22,965 bases of DNA from Bryobacterales bacterium (GTDB lineage Bacteria; Acidobacteriota; Terriglobia; Bryobacterales; Bryobacteraceae). The DNA lies in NCBI GenBank assembly GCA_016789785.1, contig JAEUQE010000132.1:1-22965 (forward strand). Direction: 5' to 3'. Below the pieces are notes generated by a model. It was not told the DNA's origin, searched no databases, and worked only from the letters and a program-made list of their open reading frames with translations. Shown here piece after piece: positions 14,764-22,915 of the stretch (positions are counted from its first letter, which is position 1; the number at the start of each line of letters is the position of its first letter). The translations under genes were made by a program, and so were the position numbers.

Positions 14764-14854
14764 GGTAAGCAGAGTACTCCTTGTCAGTTTGGATGCGAGG
14801 AATCAGCGGGGGTTTCGACAAATTCCATGAGAACTCTCGCCCCTCGAGCGAACC

Positions 14855-17359
14855 ATGTTCTTGATGGGGATCTCGGCAAACCCGCTTCTGGTTCCGGCAC
14901 TCGCGCTGATTGCCGGGATCCTGATCGGGCAGCGAATTCCGTTCGATTTGCAGGAGTTGCTGCTCGGCCTCGCGGTAACCTCGCTGGGTGTCGCGTTCTC
15001 CGCCTATCGCAAGATCTACATGTCTTCGGCGTTCCTTTGCCTCGGCGCGACGCTTCAGTGGTGGCATCAGCCTGGACCGATTCCCCAGTTGGACGCGAAG
15101 GCGGGGGAAGTGGTGCTGTTGGAAGGGTGTGTGGTGGAACCTCCGGCCTTTTCGGAAGGACGTGAGCAGTTCGTGCTGGAACTGGCGCCGTCGGCCCGGG
15201 TGCGCGTCAATTACTACTGGAGGGACGGCGAGCAGCCCGCGGCGTTGCGGTATGGCCAGAGGGTGGAAGTGGAGGCACGTGTCCGAACCCCGCACAACTT
15301 CCAAAACCCTGGTTCGTTCGATTACAAAGGCTATCTCGCCCGTCGGCGGATTCACTGGACCGCGACCGTAGTGAATGGCACGCATCCAAAGATCCTCGGC
15401 GAAGGTTGTGGCGAGCGGTGGATCGCCGCGCTGTATCTGGGCCGCACGTTCGTGCTGCAACGGATCGAGCAACTCTATCAGGGGGACGCCTATGCGACAG
15501 GTGTGTTGCAGGCGCTGCTGATCGGCGAATCGTCGCGGCTCGAACGAGTATGGGCGGAGAGTTATCGCCGCACGGGTACCTATCACGCGATCGTGATTTC
15601 CGGTCTGCATATCACGGTGGTGGCCGCGGTCCTGGTGATGCTGCTGCGGGCGTTCACGCTGATGAAGGGCACAGCGCAACTGCTGGCGGCAGTGGCGGTG
15701 TGGGTGTACGTTGGCATGTGCGGCTGGCAGATCCCCGTAATGCGCGCTGCCGCCGGATTCACGCTGTTTGCCATCGGCCGCTTCTTCTTTCGCGAGTGCC
15801 GGTTGTTGAACCTGCTGGCTGCGGTTGCGATCGCGTTTCTTGCTGCTGATCCGCAAGCTGTCACCGAGGCGAGCTTCCAGTTCTCGTTCCTGTCCGTGCT
15901 GGCGCTCGGGGTTCTGGCGTATCCCGCCGCCGAAGCAACCACCGCGCCGCTTCGCCATGGACTTCGAGGTTTGCTCGACGATGGCCGGGACATGCATCTT
16001 GCGCCACGCGTCGCGCAATTCCGCATCGAACTCCGGCTGCTGGCGGAGACGATCCACTTCGTTACGCGATTGCCGATGGTCTACAGCGCATGGCTGCTGC
16101 GGATCACTGCGTGGATTGGATTCACCGCGTTCGAAACCGCGCTGGTGTCACTCGCCGTGCAGATCGGGCTGGCGCTGCCGATGGTCACTTACTTTCACCG
16201 GCTTTCGCTGACGGGCATCACGGCGAACATCGTCGTGACGCCGCTTCTTACCGCCGCGGTTCCCACGGGTTTTGTCGCGGCGCTGACCGGATGGACGCCG
16301 GCCGTCTGGATCACACGTGAGTTGGTCATGATCTCCGGAGCCGTGGCGAACTGGCACGCATCCATGGAGCCGAACCTTCGTGTTCCCGATCCGCCTTTGT
16401 GGCTTGCGCTTGCGTTCGGGTCGTCGCTGGCCGCCGTTGCCGTATTACGGAAGCGTCTGTTGCTGATCCCGGTTGCTCTGACGCTCGCGGTGATTCTGTG
16501 GCATCCATTCCCTCCCGTTGCCGAACCCGGCACGCTGGAGTTGACGATGATCGATGTCGGGCAAGGTGAGAGCCTCTTGGTCGGGCTACCGGATGGGAAG
16601 TGGATGATGGTGGATGGTGGTGGCATTCCCGTTTTCCGGAATCAGCGAGTGAAGCCCAAGCTTGAGATTGGCGAGGATGTCGTCACGCCTTATTTGTTGA
16701 GCCGATCCATTCGACGCATCGACTATCTGGTGAACACCCACCAGCACGACGATCATGCGGCGGGTCTGGTCGCGCTGATGCAGAACTTTCGGCCGCGCGA
16801 ACTGTGGGTCGGCGCCACGCCGCCGAGCCCTACCTTGAGTGCGCTGCAAGCAGAGGCCGTGCGCCAATCCACCTCGATTCGAAGTCTGCGCCGCGGCCAC
16901 AAGGAGACGCTTGGCGGGGTTGTGGTTCGCGTGCTCGCGCCAGCCGAAGACTATCAGCCGAAGTCCGTGCCAACCAACAACGACTCGATCGTGCTACGGC
17001 TCGATCATGGCAGGAACTGCTTCCTGCTGACCGGTGATGTGGAGCGTGTGAGCGAGTTCCAACTCGTGGAGGACTTGCAGCCATGCAACGTGTTGAAGGT
17101 CGCGCATCACGGTAGCCGCACTTCTTCGAACGAATTGCTGCTTGACGCGATCCGCCCGTCGTTCGCGCTGATCTCCGCCGGACGCGACAATCTCTTTCGC
17201 CATCCGCATGCCGACGTCGTGGAGCGTCTGGAGGCGCGAGGCGTGCGCGTGTATCGCACCGACATGCATGGGCTGATCACGCTACGGAGCGACGGGACAC
17301 GCATCTCGGCCGAGCCATGGCGTCCTCATCCCGGCGCATCGCGCATGCAGCCATTCTGA
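14855..17359 (+). CDS. comEC: ComEC/Rec2 DNA-uptake channel protein
   Basis: A complete 834-residue competence protein with the standard three-part design. An N-terminal soluble domain follows the first helices (DUF4131-like, about 30-175; FQNPGSFDYKGYLARRRI). The central ComEC membrane channel domain spans about 215-500 (LLIGESSRLERVWAESYRRTGTYHAIVISGLHITVV is its hallmark start). The C-terminal metallo-beta-lactamase-like domain has MIDVGQGES, MVDGGG and the metal motif HQHDDH (His629, His631, His634), then VAHHGSRTSSNE. It carries single-stranded DNA across the inner membrane during natural transformation, and the lactamase-like domain may be the nuclease. No clear ribosome binding site precedes the ATG; a second ATG is three codons later. 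It runs into the next gene with 43 nt overlap. Confidence 0.95.
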   Translation: MFLMGISANPLLVPALALIAGILIGQRIPFDLQELLLGLAVTSLGVAFSAYRKIYMSSAFLCLGATLQWWHQPGPIPQLDAKAGEVVLLEGCVVEPPAFSEGREQFVLELAPSARVRVNYYWRDGEQPAALRYGQRVEVEARVRTPHNFQNPGSFDYKGYLARRRIHWTATVVNGTHPKILGEGCGERWIAALYLGRTFVLQRIEQLYQGDAYATGVLQALLIGESSRLERVWAESYRRTGTYHAIVISGLHITVVAAVLVMLLRAFTLMKGTAQLLAAVAVWVYVGMCGWQIPVMRAAAGFTLFAIGRFFFRECRLLNLLAAVAIAFLAADPQAVTEASFQFSFLSVLALGVLAYPAAEATTAPLRHGLRGLLDDGRDMHLAPRVAQFRIELRLLAETIHFVTRLPMVYSAWLLRITAWIGFTAFETALVSLAVQIGLALPMVTYFHRLSLTGITANIVVTPLLTAAVPTGFVAALTGWTPAVWITRELVMISGAVANWHASMEPNLRVPDPPLWLALAFGSSLAAVAVLRKRLLLIPVALTLAVILWHPFPPVAEPGTLELTMIDVGQGESLLVGLPDGKWMMVDGGGIPVFRNQRVKPKLEIGEDVVTPYLLSRSIRRIDYLVNTHQHDDHAAGLVALMQNFRPRELWVGATPPSPTLSALQAEAVRQSTSIRSLRRGHKETLGGVVVRVLAPAEDYQPKSVPTNNDSIVLRLDHGRNCFLLTGDVERVSEFQLVEDLQPCNVLKVAHHGSRTSSNELLLDAIRPSFALISAGRDNLFRHPHADVVERLEARGVRVYRTDMHGLITLRSDGTRISAEPWRPHPGASRMQPF

Positions 17360-18573
17360 CCCGGACCCGCAATGCTATCCTGAGGGGCTTGAGCGGGAAC
17401 ACGTTGCCGGCGAAGACAAAACAAGACGAGTTGCTGGAACGCGCGATTCGATTTCGCGATGTTCTCCGCGATGCGAAGACGAAGATCCAGGGCATTGCCT
17501 GGTATCCGTATGACTCGCTGACCAACGTGCAACACATCCAGGCGCTTCTCGGTGACCAGCATCTCCCGGCCCTTGATCGCCTTGTCGCCGGCAAGCCCTG
17601 CCTCGATATCGGGTGTGGCGACGGCGACCTGAGCTTCTTTCTCGAGAGCCTTGGCTATCAGGTGCATGCTCTCGACAACCCCGTGACGAACTTCAATGGA
17701 GTGCGTGGCGCGGAGGCTTTGCGCGATCAACTCAACTCCACGGTCCAGCTTCGTTCTCTCAACATTGATGAGCAATGCAATCTGCCGCAAGTGCGATTCG
17801 GTGTTGGCTTCGCACTCGGTCTGCTCTACCATCTGAAGAACCCGTTTGTTCTCCTTGATCGAATGGCGCAGGTCTGCGACCATGTGATTCTTAGCAGCCG
17901 GATTACGTCGACGGCGCCGGGAGTCGGCGGATCGATCGACGCCGTCCCGCTCGCCTATCTGCTCACCGACGATCAACTCAACAACGACAACAGCAACTTC
18001 TGGATCTTCACGGATGCCTGTCTGCGGCGGATGTTCCAGCGCTCGAAGCTGGAAGTGGTGCGATCGTTCCGCGTGTCACTGACGGGAGTGTCGGATCCGG
18101 TGACGCTACACGGCGATGAACGTGCGTTCTATCTTCTGCGAAGCAAGTGGGCGATGGCGCATCTGCGTCTGCTCGAAGGCTGGCATCAGCCGGAGGGAGA
18201 CGGTTGGCGCTGGGTCGCACGCGTATTCTCGTTCGCGCTGGAGCCTGGGGCGGTGGGATCGCGTTACCGTATCGAACTGCGCATGTTCGTCATGGAGGAG
18301 ATGCTCGTGGCCGGCCCGTTGGTTGTTGAGGCTTTCGCCGGCGGGCAATTCGTGGATGCCTGCAAGCTGCACGTCGACGGCGATCATTCTTGGGTATTCG
18401 AAGTGACGAGTGAGGATGGCGGACGTGATCTCGAAATCCGCTTCCGGGTGAATCGCGCATTCGCTCCCGATGCGTCCGATGACCGTGAACGTGCGATCAT
18501 CATGGCGGCGTGCAATGTCACGGCGGTCGACGCTGTTCCCACGACCGGCGCTAGTGGCAGCCAAGACAACTGA
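17317..18573 (+). CDS. SAM-dependent methyltransferase with C-terminal beta-rich domain
   Basis: A protein of up to 418 residues. Residues about 60-210 are a class I methyltransferase fold. Motif I is CLDIGCGDGD (95-104), followed by LGYQVHALD and LGLLYHLKNPFVLLDRM. The WYPYDSLTNVQHIQALL lead-in resembles CmoB/DUF1698-type enzymes. After about residue 280 an added domain (LLEGWHQPEGDGWRWVARVFSFAL..., closing with RERAIIMAACNVTAV) looks like the beta-sandwich found beside glycan-modifying methyl- and glycosyltransferases. A cell-envelope glycan target is therefore more likely than tRNA, but this is inference. The start at 17317 lies inside comEC. No Met follows until mid-protein, so a TTG start near 17386-17404, outside comEC, is possible. 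Confidence 0.8.
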   Translation: MASSSRRIAHAAILTRTRNAILRGLSGNTLPAKTKQDELLERAIRFRDVLRDAKTKIQGIAWYPYDSLTNVQHIQALLGDQHLPALDRLVAGKPCLDIGCGDGDLSFFLESLGYQVHALDNPVTNFNGVRGAEALRDQLNSTVQLRSLNIDEQCNLPQVRFGVGFALGLLYHLKNPFVLLDRMAQVCDHVILSSRITSTAPGVGGSIDAVPLAYLLTDDQLNNDNSNFWIFTDACLRRMFQRSKLEVVRSFRVSLTGVSDPVTLHGDERAFYLLRSKWAMAHLRLLEGWHQPEGDGWRWVARVFSFALEPGAVGSRYRIELRMFVMEEMLVAGPLVVEAFAGGQFVDACKLHVDGDHSWVFEVTSEDGGRDLEIRFRVNRAFAPDASDDRERAIIMAACNVTAVDAVPTTGASGSQDN

Positions 18574-18742
18574 ACTTTCGACCGTGACATACCGCACAGC
18601 CTTCCTTCGTGGATCGCTTCGTATGTGCGTCGAGACAATCCGCGGTGTGGGATGCCGGCTTCAGCGTCTTGTCCTGCAAATGACATGTCTCACAGCTAAA
18701 CGGCGCGTCGATCTTGTTGTGGCACACCAGACAGTCCGCCAT
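18551..18742 (-). pseudogene. Decayed multihaem c-type cytochrome fragment (four CxxCH)
   Basis: Sixty-three codons on the minus strand carry four haem-binding motifs: CLVCH, CETCH, CAVCH and CLGCH, with Lys-rich spacers, and end right after the last motif. The same frame stays open upstream to 18835 and reads like family sequence (CRLQESTAIRADSKAHFPA) but has no start codon there. An upstream ATG (18951-18949, MRAADFEWAHLPFLTYR) is in another frame. No signal peptide exists in any arrangement, yet c-type cytochromes must be exported for haem attachment. I therefore read it as the C-terminal remnant of a larger cytochrome broken by frameshift. The alternative is a short gene starting at 18742. 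It overlaps the methyltransferase 3' end by 23 nt. Confidence 0.55.
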
Positions 18743-18930
18743 GGCAGGGAAGTGCGCCTTCGAATCCGCGCGGATCGCCGTGGACTCCTGGAGGCGGCAG
18801 AGCGAAAGCTGCGTTGCCGCCGTCGGGCTGCGAGATCACATGCGGACGGTTGATCGAGGGCAGATTGCCGTGTGCCGGCGGAGGTTCGCGGCGGCTTGCG
18901 CCGGTACGTCAGAAACGGCAGATGCGCCCA

Positions 18931-18959
18931 TTCGAAATCCGCTGCCCGCATGCTATACT
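18931..18959 (+). promoter_or_regulatory. Candidate sigma-70-type promoter for kdsB
   Basis: TTCGAA (18931-18936) and TATACT (18954-18959) are separated by exactly 17 bp. The -10 matches consensus at five of six positions; the -35 is weak. Transcription would begin near 18966, practically at the GTG start of kdsB (18965), so the message may be leaderless; no Shine-Dalgarno is visible there. The stretch 18743-18930 otherwise holds only the broken upstream part of the cytochrome remnant. Confidence 0.45.
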
Positions 18960-18964
18960 CGCAT

Positions 18965-19705
18965 GTGCCGCAAAGAATCCTGGGCGTGATTCCCGCCCGG
19001 TTTGCCTCCGTCCGATTCCCTGGAAAAGCTCTCGCCACACTCGCCGGTAAACCCATCATTCAGCATGTCTATGAGCGGGCTACGCAAGCGCGCTATCTGA
19101 CCGATGTAGTGATCGCAACCGACGACGAGCGGATCGAACGAGCCGCGCGCCAATTCCGGGCTCCCGTCCGGATGACGCGGTCCGATCATCTCTCGGGGAC
19201 CGACCGTGTGGCCGAGGTGGCCAGTGCGGATTCCGCCGGCATCATCGTCAACATCCAGGGGGACGAACCGCTCATCGATCCGGCGGCCATCGACGCCGCG
19301 ACGCTCGCCTTGCTCGATGACGTGAACGCTCCGATGGCGACGCTGAAGAAACGCATCGAGAATCCCGCCGAAATCGATAATCCCAATGTCGTAAAAGTGG
19401 TGACCGCATTTGATGGAGACGCGATCTACTTCTCGCGCTGGCCCATCCCCTACGATCGTGGCCGCGATGCCGTTCGGTACAAGCACATCGGCCTCTATGT
19501 GTACCGGCGCGATTTTCTTCTTGCCTATTCGCAACTCCCCCTTGGTCCCCTGGAACAGGCGGAGCGTCTGGAACAGTTGCGCGCGCTCGAAAACGGTTTC
19601 CGCATTCGCGTGATGGAGACCGACTACGAGTCGCTGGGAGTGGACACGCCGGAAGATCTGGCGGAAGTGAGTAAGTTGTTTGAGTCTGTGATTCCGAACG
19701 AGTGA
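18965..19705 (+). CDS. kdsB: 3-deoxy-manno-octulosonate cytidylyltransferase (CMP-Kdo synthetase)
   Basis: A 246-residue cytoplasmic enzyme that activates Kdo with CTP to CMP-Kdo for lipid A-core assembly. Family motifs are all present: [17 protein letters not shown] near the N-terminus, [77 protein letters not shown] and [11 protein letters not shown]. Length is standard. The start is uncertain: GTG at 18965 gives [13 protein letters not shown], the usual family length, and sits at the predicted transcription start. ATG at 18950 would add five residues and overlap the -10 box. It lies 10 nt before pyrG, whose CTP product is its substrate. Confidence 0.93.
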   Translation: MPQRILGVIPARFASVRFPGKALATLAGKPIIQHVYERATQARYLTDVVIATDDERIERAARQFRAPVRMTRSDHLSGTDRVAEVASADSAGIIVNIQGDEPLIDPAAIDAATLALLDDVNAPMATLKKRIENPAEIDNPNVVKVVTAFDGDAIYFSRWPIPYDRGRDAVRYKHIGLYVYRRDFLLAYSQLPLGPLEQAERLEQLRALENGFRIRVMETDYESLGVDTPEDLAEVSKLFESVIPNE

Positions 19706-19715
19706 GAGAGTATTG

Positions 19716-21368
19716 ATGACCAAGTACATCTTCGTAACAGGCGGTGTGGTGAGTTCTCTTGGCAAGGGCATTGCCGCCGCATCCATCGGCTGTCTGCTCG
19801 AGAGCCGCGGGCTGCGCGTCACATTGCAGAAGTTCGATCCGTACCTGAACGTCGATCCCGGAACCATGAGCCCTTTTCAGCATGGCGAGGTGTTCGTTAC
19901 CGATGATGGCGCGGAGACCGATCTTGACCTCGGGCACTATGAACGGTTCACGCACGCCCCACTCACCCAGGCGAACAATCTTACGAGCGGCCGGCTCTAC
20001 GAACAGATCATCACTCGCGAGCGCCGCGGGGACTATCTCGGCAAGACCGTGCAGGTGATTCCGCACGTCACCAACGAGATCAAGGCCGCGATGCGGCGTG
20101 TGGCCGCGGGCGTGGATGTGATCATCGTCGAAATCGGCGGTACGGTGGGCGACATCGAATCGCTGCCGTTTCTCGAAGCGATCCGCCAGATGCGTCACGA
20201 AGTGGGCCGCGAGAATGCGGTGTTCGTGCACACGACCCTGGTGCCGTGGATCGCGGCGGCGCAGGAGTTGAAGACGAAACCCACGCAGCACAGCGTGAAG
20301 GAACTGCGCGCGATCGGTATTCAGCCGGACATGCTGTTGTGCCGTTCGGAACGTCCGTTCGGCCAGGACGTGAAAGAGAAGATCGCCATGTTCTGCGACG
20401 TGGACGTGCAGGCTGTCATCTGCGCAAACGACGTCTCATCGGTGTACGAAGTGCCGCTCGTCTTCGCGGAACAGAAGGTGGATGAGTTCATTCTGAAGCA
20501 ACTCGGTGTGGAAACGGCCGCCCGAGATCTGCGCCGGTGGGCGAACATGCTTACTCGCATGCGCAATCCGATTGATGAAGTGGATATCGCGCTGGTGGGC
20601 AAGTATGTCACTTACGAAGATGCCTATAAGAGCTTGAAAGAAGCGCTGCTGCATGGTGGTCTCGCGCATGGCGTGAAAGTGAATATCGAATGGGTGGAGG
20701 CTGAAGAACTGACTTGGCCGGAATGCTGCCGCCGGCTCCAGCCCTACGATGGCATCCTGGTGCCGGGCGGATTCGGAAAGCGCGGAATTGAGGGCATGCT
20801 CCATGCGATCCGCTACGCACGGGAATTCAAGGTGCCGTATTTCGGGATTTGCCTCGGCATGCAGACGATGGTGATCGAGTTCGCGCGCAACGTTTGCGGT
20901 CTGCCAAATGCGGACTCCACCGAGTTCGATCCCGCAACTCCGCACCGCGTGATCTACAAGCTGCGCGAGTTGAAGGGTGTGGACGAGTTGGGCGGCACCA
21001 TGCGGTTGGGCGCCTATCCCTGCAAGCTGTCCGATGGATCGTTCGCGCGCGAAGCCTACGGAGCTTCCGAGATCAGCGAACGGCATCGCCACCGGTTCGA
21101 ATTCAATCGCGAGTATGAAGGCGTGCTGACGTCGCACGGGCTGCGGCTTACGGGGCAGACTCCCGATGCCGTCTATGTCGAGATCTGCGAACTGCCGGAT
21201 CATCCGTGGTTTCTCGGCTGCCAGTTCCATCCTGAGTTCAAGTCGAAGCCGCTCGAGCCGCATCCATTGTTCCGCGCATTCGTCGGTGCATCGTTCCGGC
21301 ATCGCAAAGAGATCTTCAAGAAGGAATTGCGGCATGCGGATCTCCCCGTCGCTGAAACTCGGGGATAA
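19716..21368 (+). CDS. pyrG: CTP synthase (glutamine-hydrolysing)
   Basis: A complete 550-residue CTP synthase making CTP from UTP, ATP and glutamine. The N-terminal synthetase domain opens with [23 protein letters not shown] and contains [44 protein letters not shown] sequence (about 38-77) and an [11 protein letters not shown] segment. The C-terminal class I glutaminase has PGGFGKRG, the nucleophile Cys379 in YFGICLGMQ, and His505/Glu507 in [10 protein letters not shown]. The ATG at 19716 is preferred over a TTG at 19713; GAGAG lies five bases upstream. It sits between kdsB and kdsA, and its last 35 nt overlap the kdsA start, so CTP and Kdo production are probably expressed together. Confidence 0.97.
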   Translation: MTKYIFVTGGVVSSLGKGIAAASIGCLLESRGLRVTLQKFDPYLNVDPGTMSPFQHGEVFVTDDGAETDLDLGHYERFTHAPLTQANNLTSGRLYEQIITRERRGDYLGKTVQVIPHVTNEIKAAMRRVAAGVDVIIVEIGGTVGDIESLPFLEAIRQMRHEVGRENAVFVHTTLVPWIAAAQELKTKPTQHSVKELRAIGIQPDMLLCRSERPFGQDVKEKIAMFCDVDVQAVICANDVSSVYEVPLVFAEQKVDEFILKQLGVETAARDLRRWANMLTRMRNPIDEVDIALVGKYVTYEDAYKSLKEALLHGGLAHGVKVNIEWVEAEELTWPECCRRLQPYDGILVPGGFGKRGIEGMLHAIRYAREFKVPYFGICLGMQTMVIEFARNVCGLPNADSTEFDPATPHRVIYKLRELKGVDELGGTMRLGAYPCKLSDGSFAREAYGASEISERHRHRFEFNREYEGVLTSHGLRLTGQTPDAVYVEICELPDHPWFLGCQFHPEFKSKPLEPHPLFRAFVGASFRHRKEIFKKELRHADLPVAETRG

Positions 21369-22164
21369 CGAGCCGTTCGTTCTCATCGCGGGCCCGTGTG
21401 TGATTGAGAGTGAAGAGCACGTGCATTTTCTTGCACGCTCTGTTCGAGACATCGCCGGCGAGTTCGTGTTTAAGGCGAGTTTCGATAAAGCGAATCGCAG
21501 CAGTGGCGCCTCTTACCGGGGACCGGGTCTCAAGGAAGGCTTGCGGATTCTTGGCGGTCTGCGCAACGAAGGGTACCCGGTGTTGACAGATATTCACGAG
21601 CCGTCGCAAGCGGAGACAGCCGCGGAATCGGCGGACATTCTTCAGATCCCCGCATTTTTGTGCCGCCAGACGGACTTACTGGTTGCGGCGGGACGCACGG
21701 GGCGGATCGTAAACATCAAGAAAGGCCAGTTTGTCTCGCCTTACGATATTCACCTCGCGGCGGAGAAAGTGGCGTCGACGGGTAACTCGAAGGTGATTCT
21801 CACCGAGAGGGGCAGCACGTTCGGCTACAACAATCTCGTGGTCGACATGCGGGGGCTTCCGGTGATGAGGAAGCGCTGGCCGGTGGTGTTCGATGCGACG
21901 CATAGCGTACAGATGCCGGGTGCGGCGGGCGCGGCGTCAGGCGGACAGCCCGAGTTCATTGAGCCACTTGCTCGCGCGGCGATCGCCACGGGCATTGACG
22001 GATTGTTCGTCGAGGTGCACAAAGCCCCGGAACGTGCGCTGTCCGACGGGGCGAACGCGCTGCACCTGAATCGACTGGCGGGGCTGCTTGCAAGGCTGCG
22101 GGCGATCGACGCGCTGGTGAAGGGATTCGCCGAGGATGCCCATCCAATCCGCGGGACCGCTTAA
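21334..22164 (+). CDS. kdsA: 3-deoxy-8-phosphooctulonate synthase (Kdo-8-P synthase), metal-dependent type
   Basis: A 276-residue enzyme condensing arabinose 5-phosphate and phosphoenolpyruvate to Kdo-8-phosphate. Motifs run through the whole TIM barrel: [107 protein letters not shown] and [17 protein letters not shown]. Cys22 in AGPC marks the metal-dependent class (Aquifex-like); the metal-free E. coli class has Asn here. His, Glu and Asp ligands are in DATHSV, VEVHKAP and SDGANAL. The ATG at 21334 has AAGAAGGA eight bases upstream, inside the pyrG 3' end. kdsC and kdsD are not in the window. Confidence 0.96.
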   Translation: MRISPSLKLGDNEPFVLIAGPCVIESEEHVHFLARSVRDIAGEFVFKASFDKANRSSGASYRGPGLKEGLRILGGLRNEGYPVLTDIHEPSQAETAAESADILQIPAFLCRQTDLLVAAGRTGRIVNIKKGQFVSPYDIHLAAEKVASTGNSKVILTERGSTFGYNNLVVDMRGLPVMRKRWPVVFDATHSVQMPGAAGAASGGQPEFIEPLARAAIATGIDGLFVEVHKAPERALSDGANALHLNRLAGLLARLRAIDALVKGFAEDAHPIRGTA

Positions 22165-22173
22165 CCCGTGAAA

Positions 22174-22220
22174 CCGGCTCCACGACGAGACACTCAGTCA
22201 CGTCATCTCCTGTTAGCCGG
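22174..22220 (+). promoter_or_regulatory. Two-level hairpin at the start of the kdsA-pilin intergenic region
   Basis: CCGGCT (22174-22179) pairs perfectly with AGCCGG (22215-22220). Inside it, GACG-A-GAC / GTC-A-CGTC (22184-22191 with 22197-22204) forms a 7-bp stem with one A-A mismatch and a 5-nt loop. No U-run follows, so it is a weak candidate for a kdsA terminator and a better one for the upstream part of a structured pilin leader. CATCTCC at 22204-22210, right after the inner stem, can also pair with the pilin Shine-Dalgarno. Confidence 0.45.
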
Positions 22221-22291
22221 AAAGTAAGTCGGCCAATCCAGAAATACGGTGAGTTGTGGGAAGCATCCGTTGGACCTGTTCGCGGTGCGCT

Positions 22292-22328
22292 GAGACACCT
22301 CCGTGTTTCTGGGTCAAGGAGGTGACTC
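22292..22328 (+). promoter_or_regulatory. Hairpin sequestering the Shine-Dalgarno of the pilin gene
   Basis: GAG-A-CACCTCC (22292-22302) is complementary to GGAGGTG-A-CTC (22318-22328): ten Watson-Crick pairs with one A-A mismatch and a 15-nt loop. The 3' arm is the pilin ribosome binding site and runs up to the GTG start at 22329, so translation should be blocked while the stem is closed. This suggests control by a ligand, protein, small RNA, temperature or upstream alternative pairing. The stem is seen directly; the switch is inferred. Confidence 0.6.
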
Positions 22329-22784
22329 GTGCGAAACCGAAGCCGTGGGTTCAGACTGATCGGAATCATGATCGCGGTGGCAGTGATCCTGATCATGGTG
22401 TCCGCCGCAATTCCCTACTTTTCCAAAATTCCAAAACAGTCACGCGAGTCGGCGGCGATCCGGACGATGCAGACCATCCACACCGCGCAGACGCAGTACT
22501 ATTCGCAGTTCGGCCGCTATGCAGCCAGTCTGATGGAACTGGGACCTCCCGCCGCACAGCAGGAAGGGCCTGCGAGTGCGGGACTGATTCCGGAGGACCT
22601 GGCGCGCGGGGAGAAGGGCGGGTATCTTTTCCGGTTGGACGCGTCGCCTCAAGGGTACACGTTGGTCGCAGTGCCTGCCGTGCCGGGGAACACGGGCCGC
22701 CGGAGCTTCTATTCCGATCAAACCAGCGTCATCCGTGAACAGTGGGGAGGCGAACCCGCCACTCGGGAGAGCCGGACGATCTAA
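22329..22784 (+). CDS. Type IV pilin-like protein with non-canonical N-terminus
   Basis: A 151-residue prepilin-like protein. A short basic leader (MRNRSRG) is followed by FRLIGIMIAVAVILIMVSAA, the N-methylation/membrane helix of type IV pilins and pseudopilins, with prepilin peptidase cleavage expected after Gly7. Compared with the canonical FTLIE, Thr+2 is Arg and Glu+5 is Gly, each explainable by one base change. The rest (ESAAIRTMQTIHTAQTQYYSQFGRYAASLMELGPP) follows the pattern of small pilins. The GTG start at 22329 is fixed by AAGGAGGT six bases upstream, and that site is inside a strong hairpin. No other pilus gene is in the window. It may be a minor pilin, an unmethylated variant, or a gene in decay. 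Confidence 0.85.
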   Translation: MRNRSRGFRLIGIMIAVAVILIMVSAAIPYFSKIPKQSRESAAIRTMQTIHTAQTQYYSQFGRYAASLMELGPPAAQQEGPASAGLIPEDLARGEKGGYLFRLDASPQGYTLVAVPAVPGNTGRRSFYSDQTSVIREQWGGEPATRESRTI

Positions 22785-22812
22785 CGGGTGGAGAAACTCC
22801 CTCGAACCCGTT
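22783..22812 (+). terminator. Nested hairpin at the pilin stop codon, probable terminator
   Basis: AACGGGT (22783-22789) pairs with ACCCGTT (22806-22812), enclosing an inner GGAG-AAA-CTCC stem-loop (22790-22800). It begins inside the pilin stop codon. Only a short T-run (TTT, 22811-22813) follows, so intrinsic termination is plausible but not strong. Confidence 0.5.
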
Positions 22813-22819
22813 TGGAGAC

Positions 22820-22859
22820 AGCGGCAAGCGCCGCTGGGCACGCACGTCCCAAGCGTGCC
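22820..22859. repeat. Two tandem perfect hairpins downstream of the pilin gene
   Basis: AGCGGC-AAGC-GCCGCT (22820-22835) is a 6-bp stem, and GGCACGC...GCGTGCC (22837-22843 with 22853-22859) a 7-bp stem with a 9-nt loop. They follow the probable terminator at once, have no T-tract, and could be an mRNA 3'-end stabiliser or an interspersed repeat unit. Copy number in the genome is unknown. Confidence 0.45.
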
Positions 22860-22915
22860 GAATCCTCTGCACGCTTCCACGTGTGCTAACGTCAGATCAG
22901 ATAGCGAAAGTTGCC

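Noticed and set aside
14639..16057. Long open frame (472 codons) on the minus strand opposite comEC
   Set aside because: It spans the dehydrogenase start and comEC in antisense, has no domain signal, and is rich in Arg/His/Gln as expected from GC-biased shadow frames.
22174..22220. Intrinsic terminator of kdsA
   Set aside because: The stem is convincing but no T-tract follows, so it is listed as leader structure instead.
22165..22328. c-di-GMP (GEMM) riboswitch upstream of the pilin
   Set aside because: Considered because pilin leaders often hold one, but the GGCAAACC and GNRA-type landmarks are absent.
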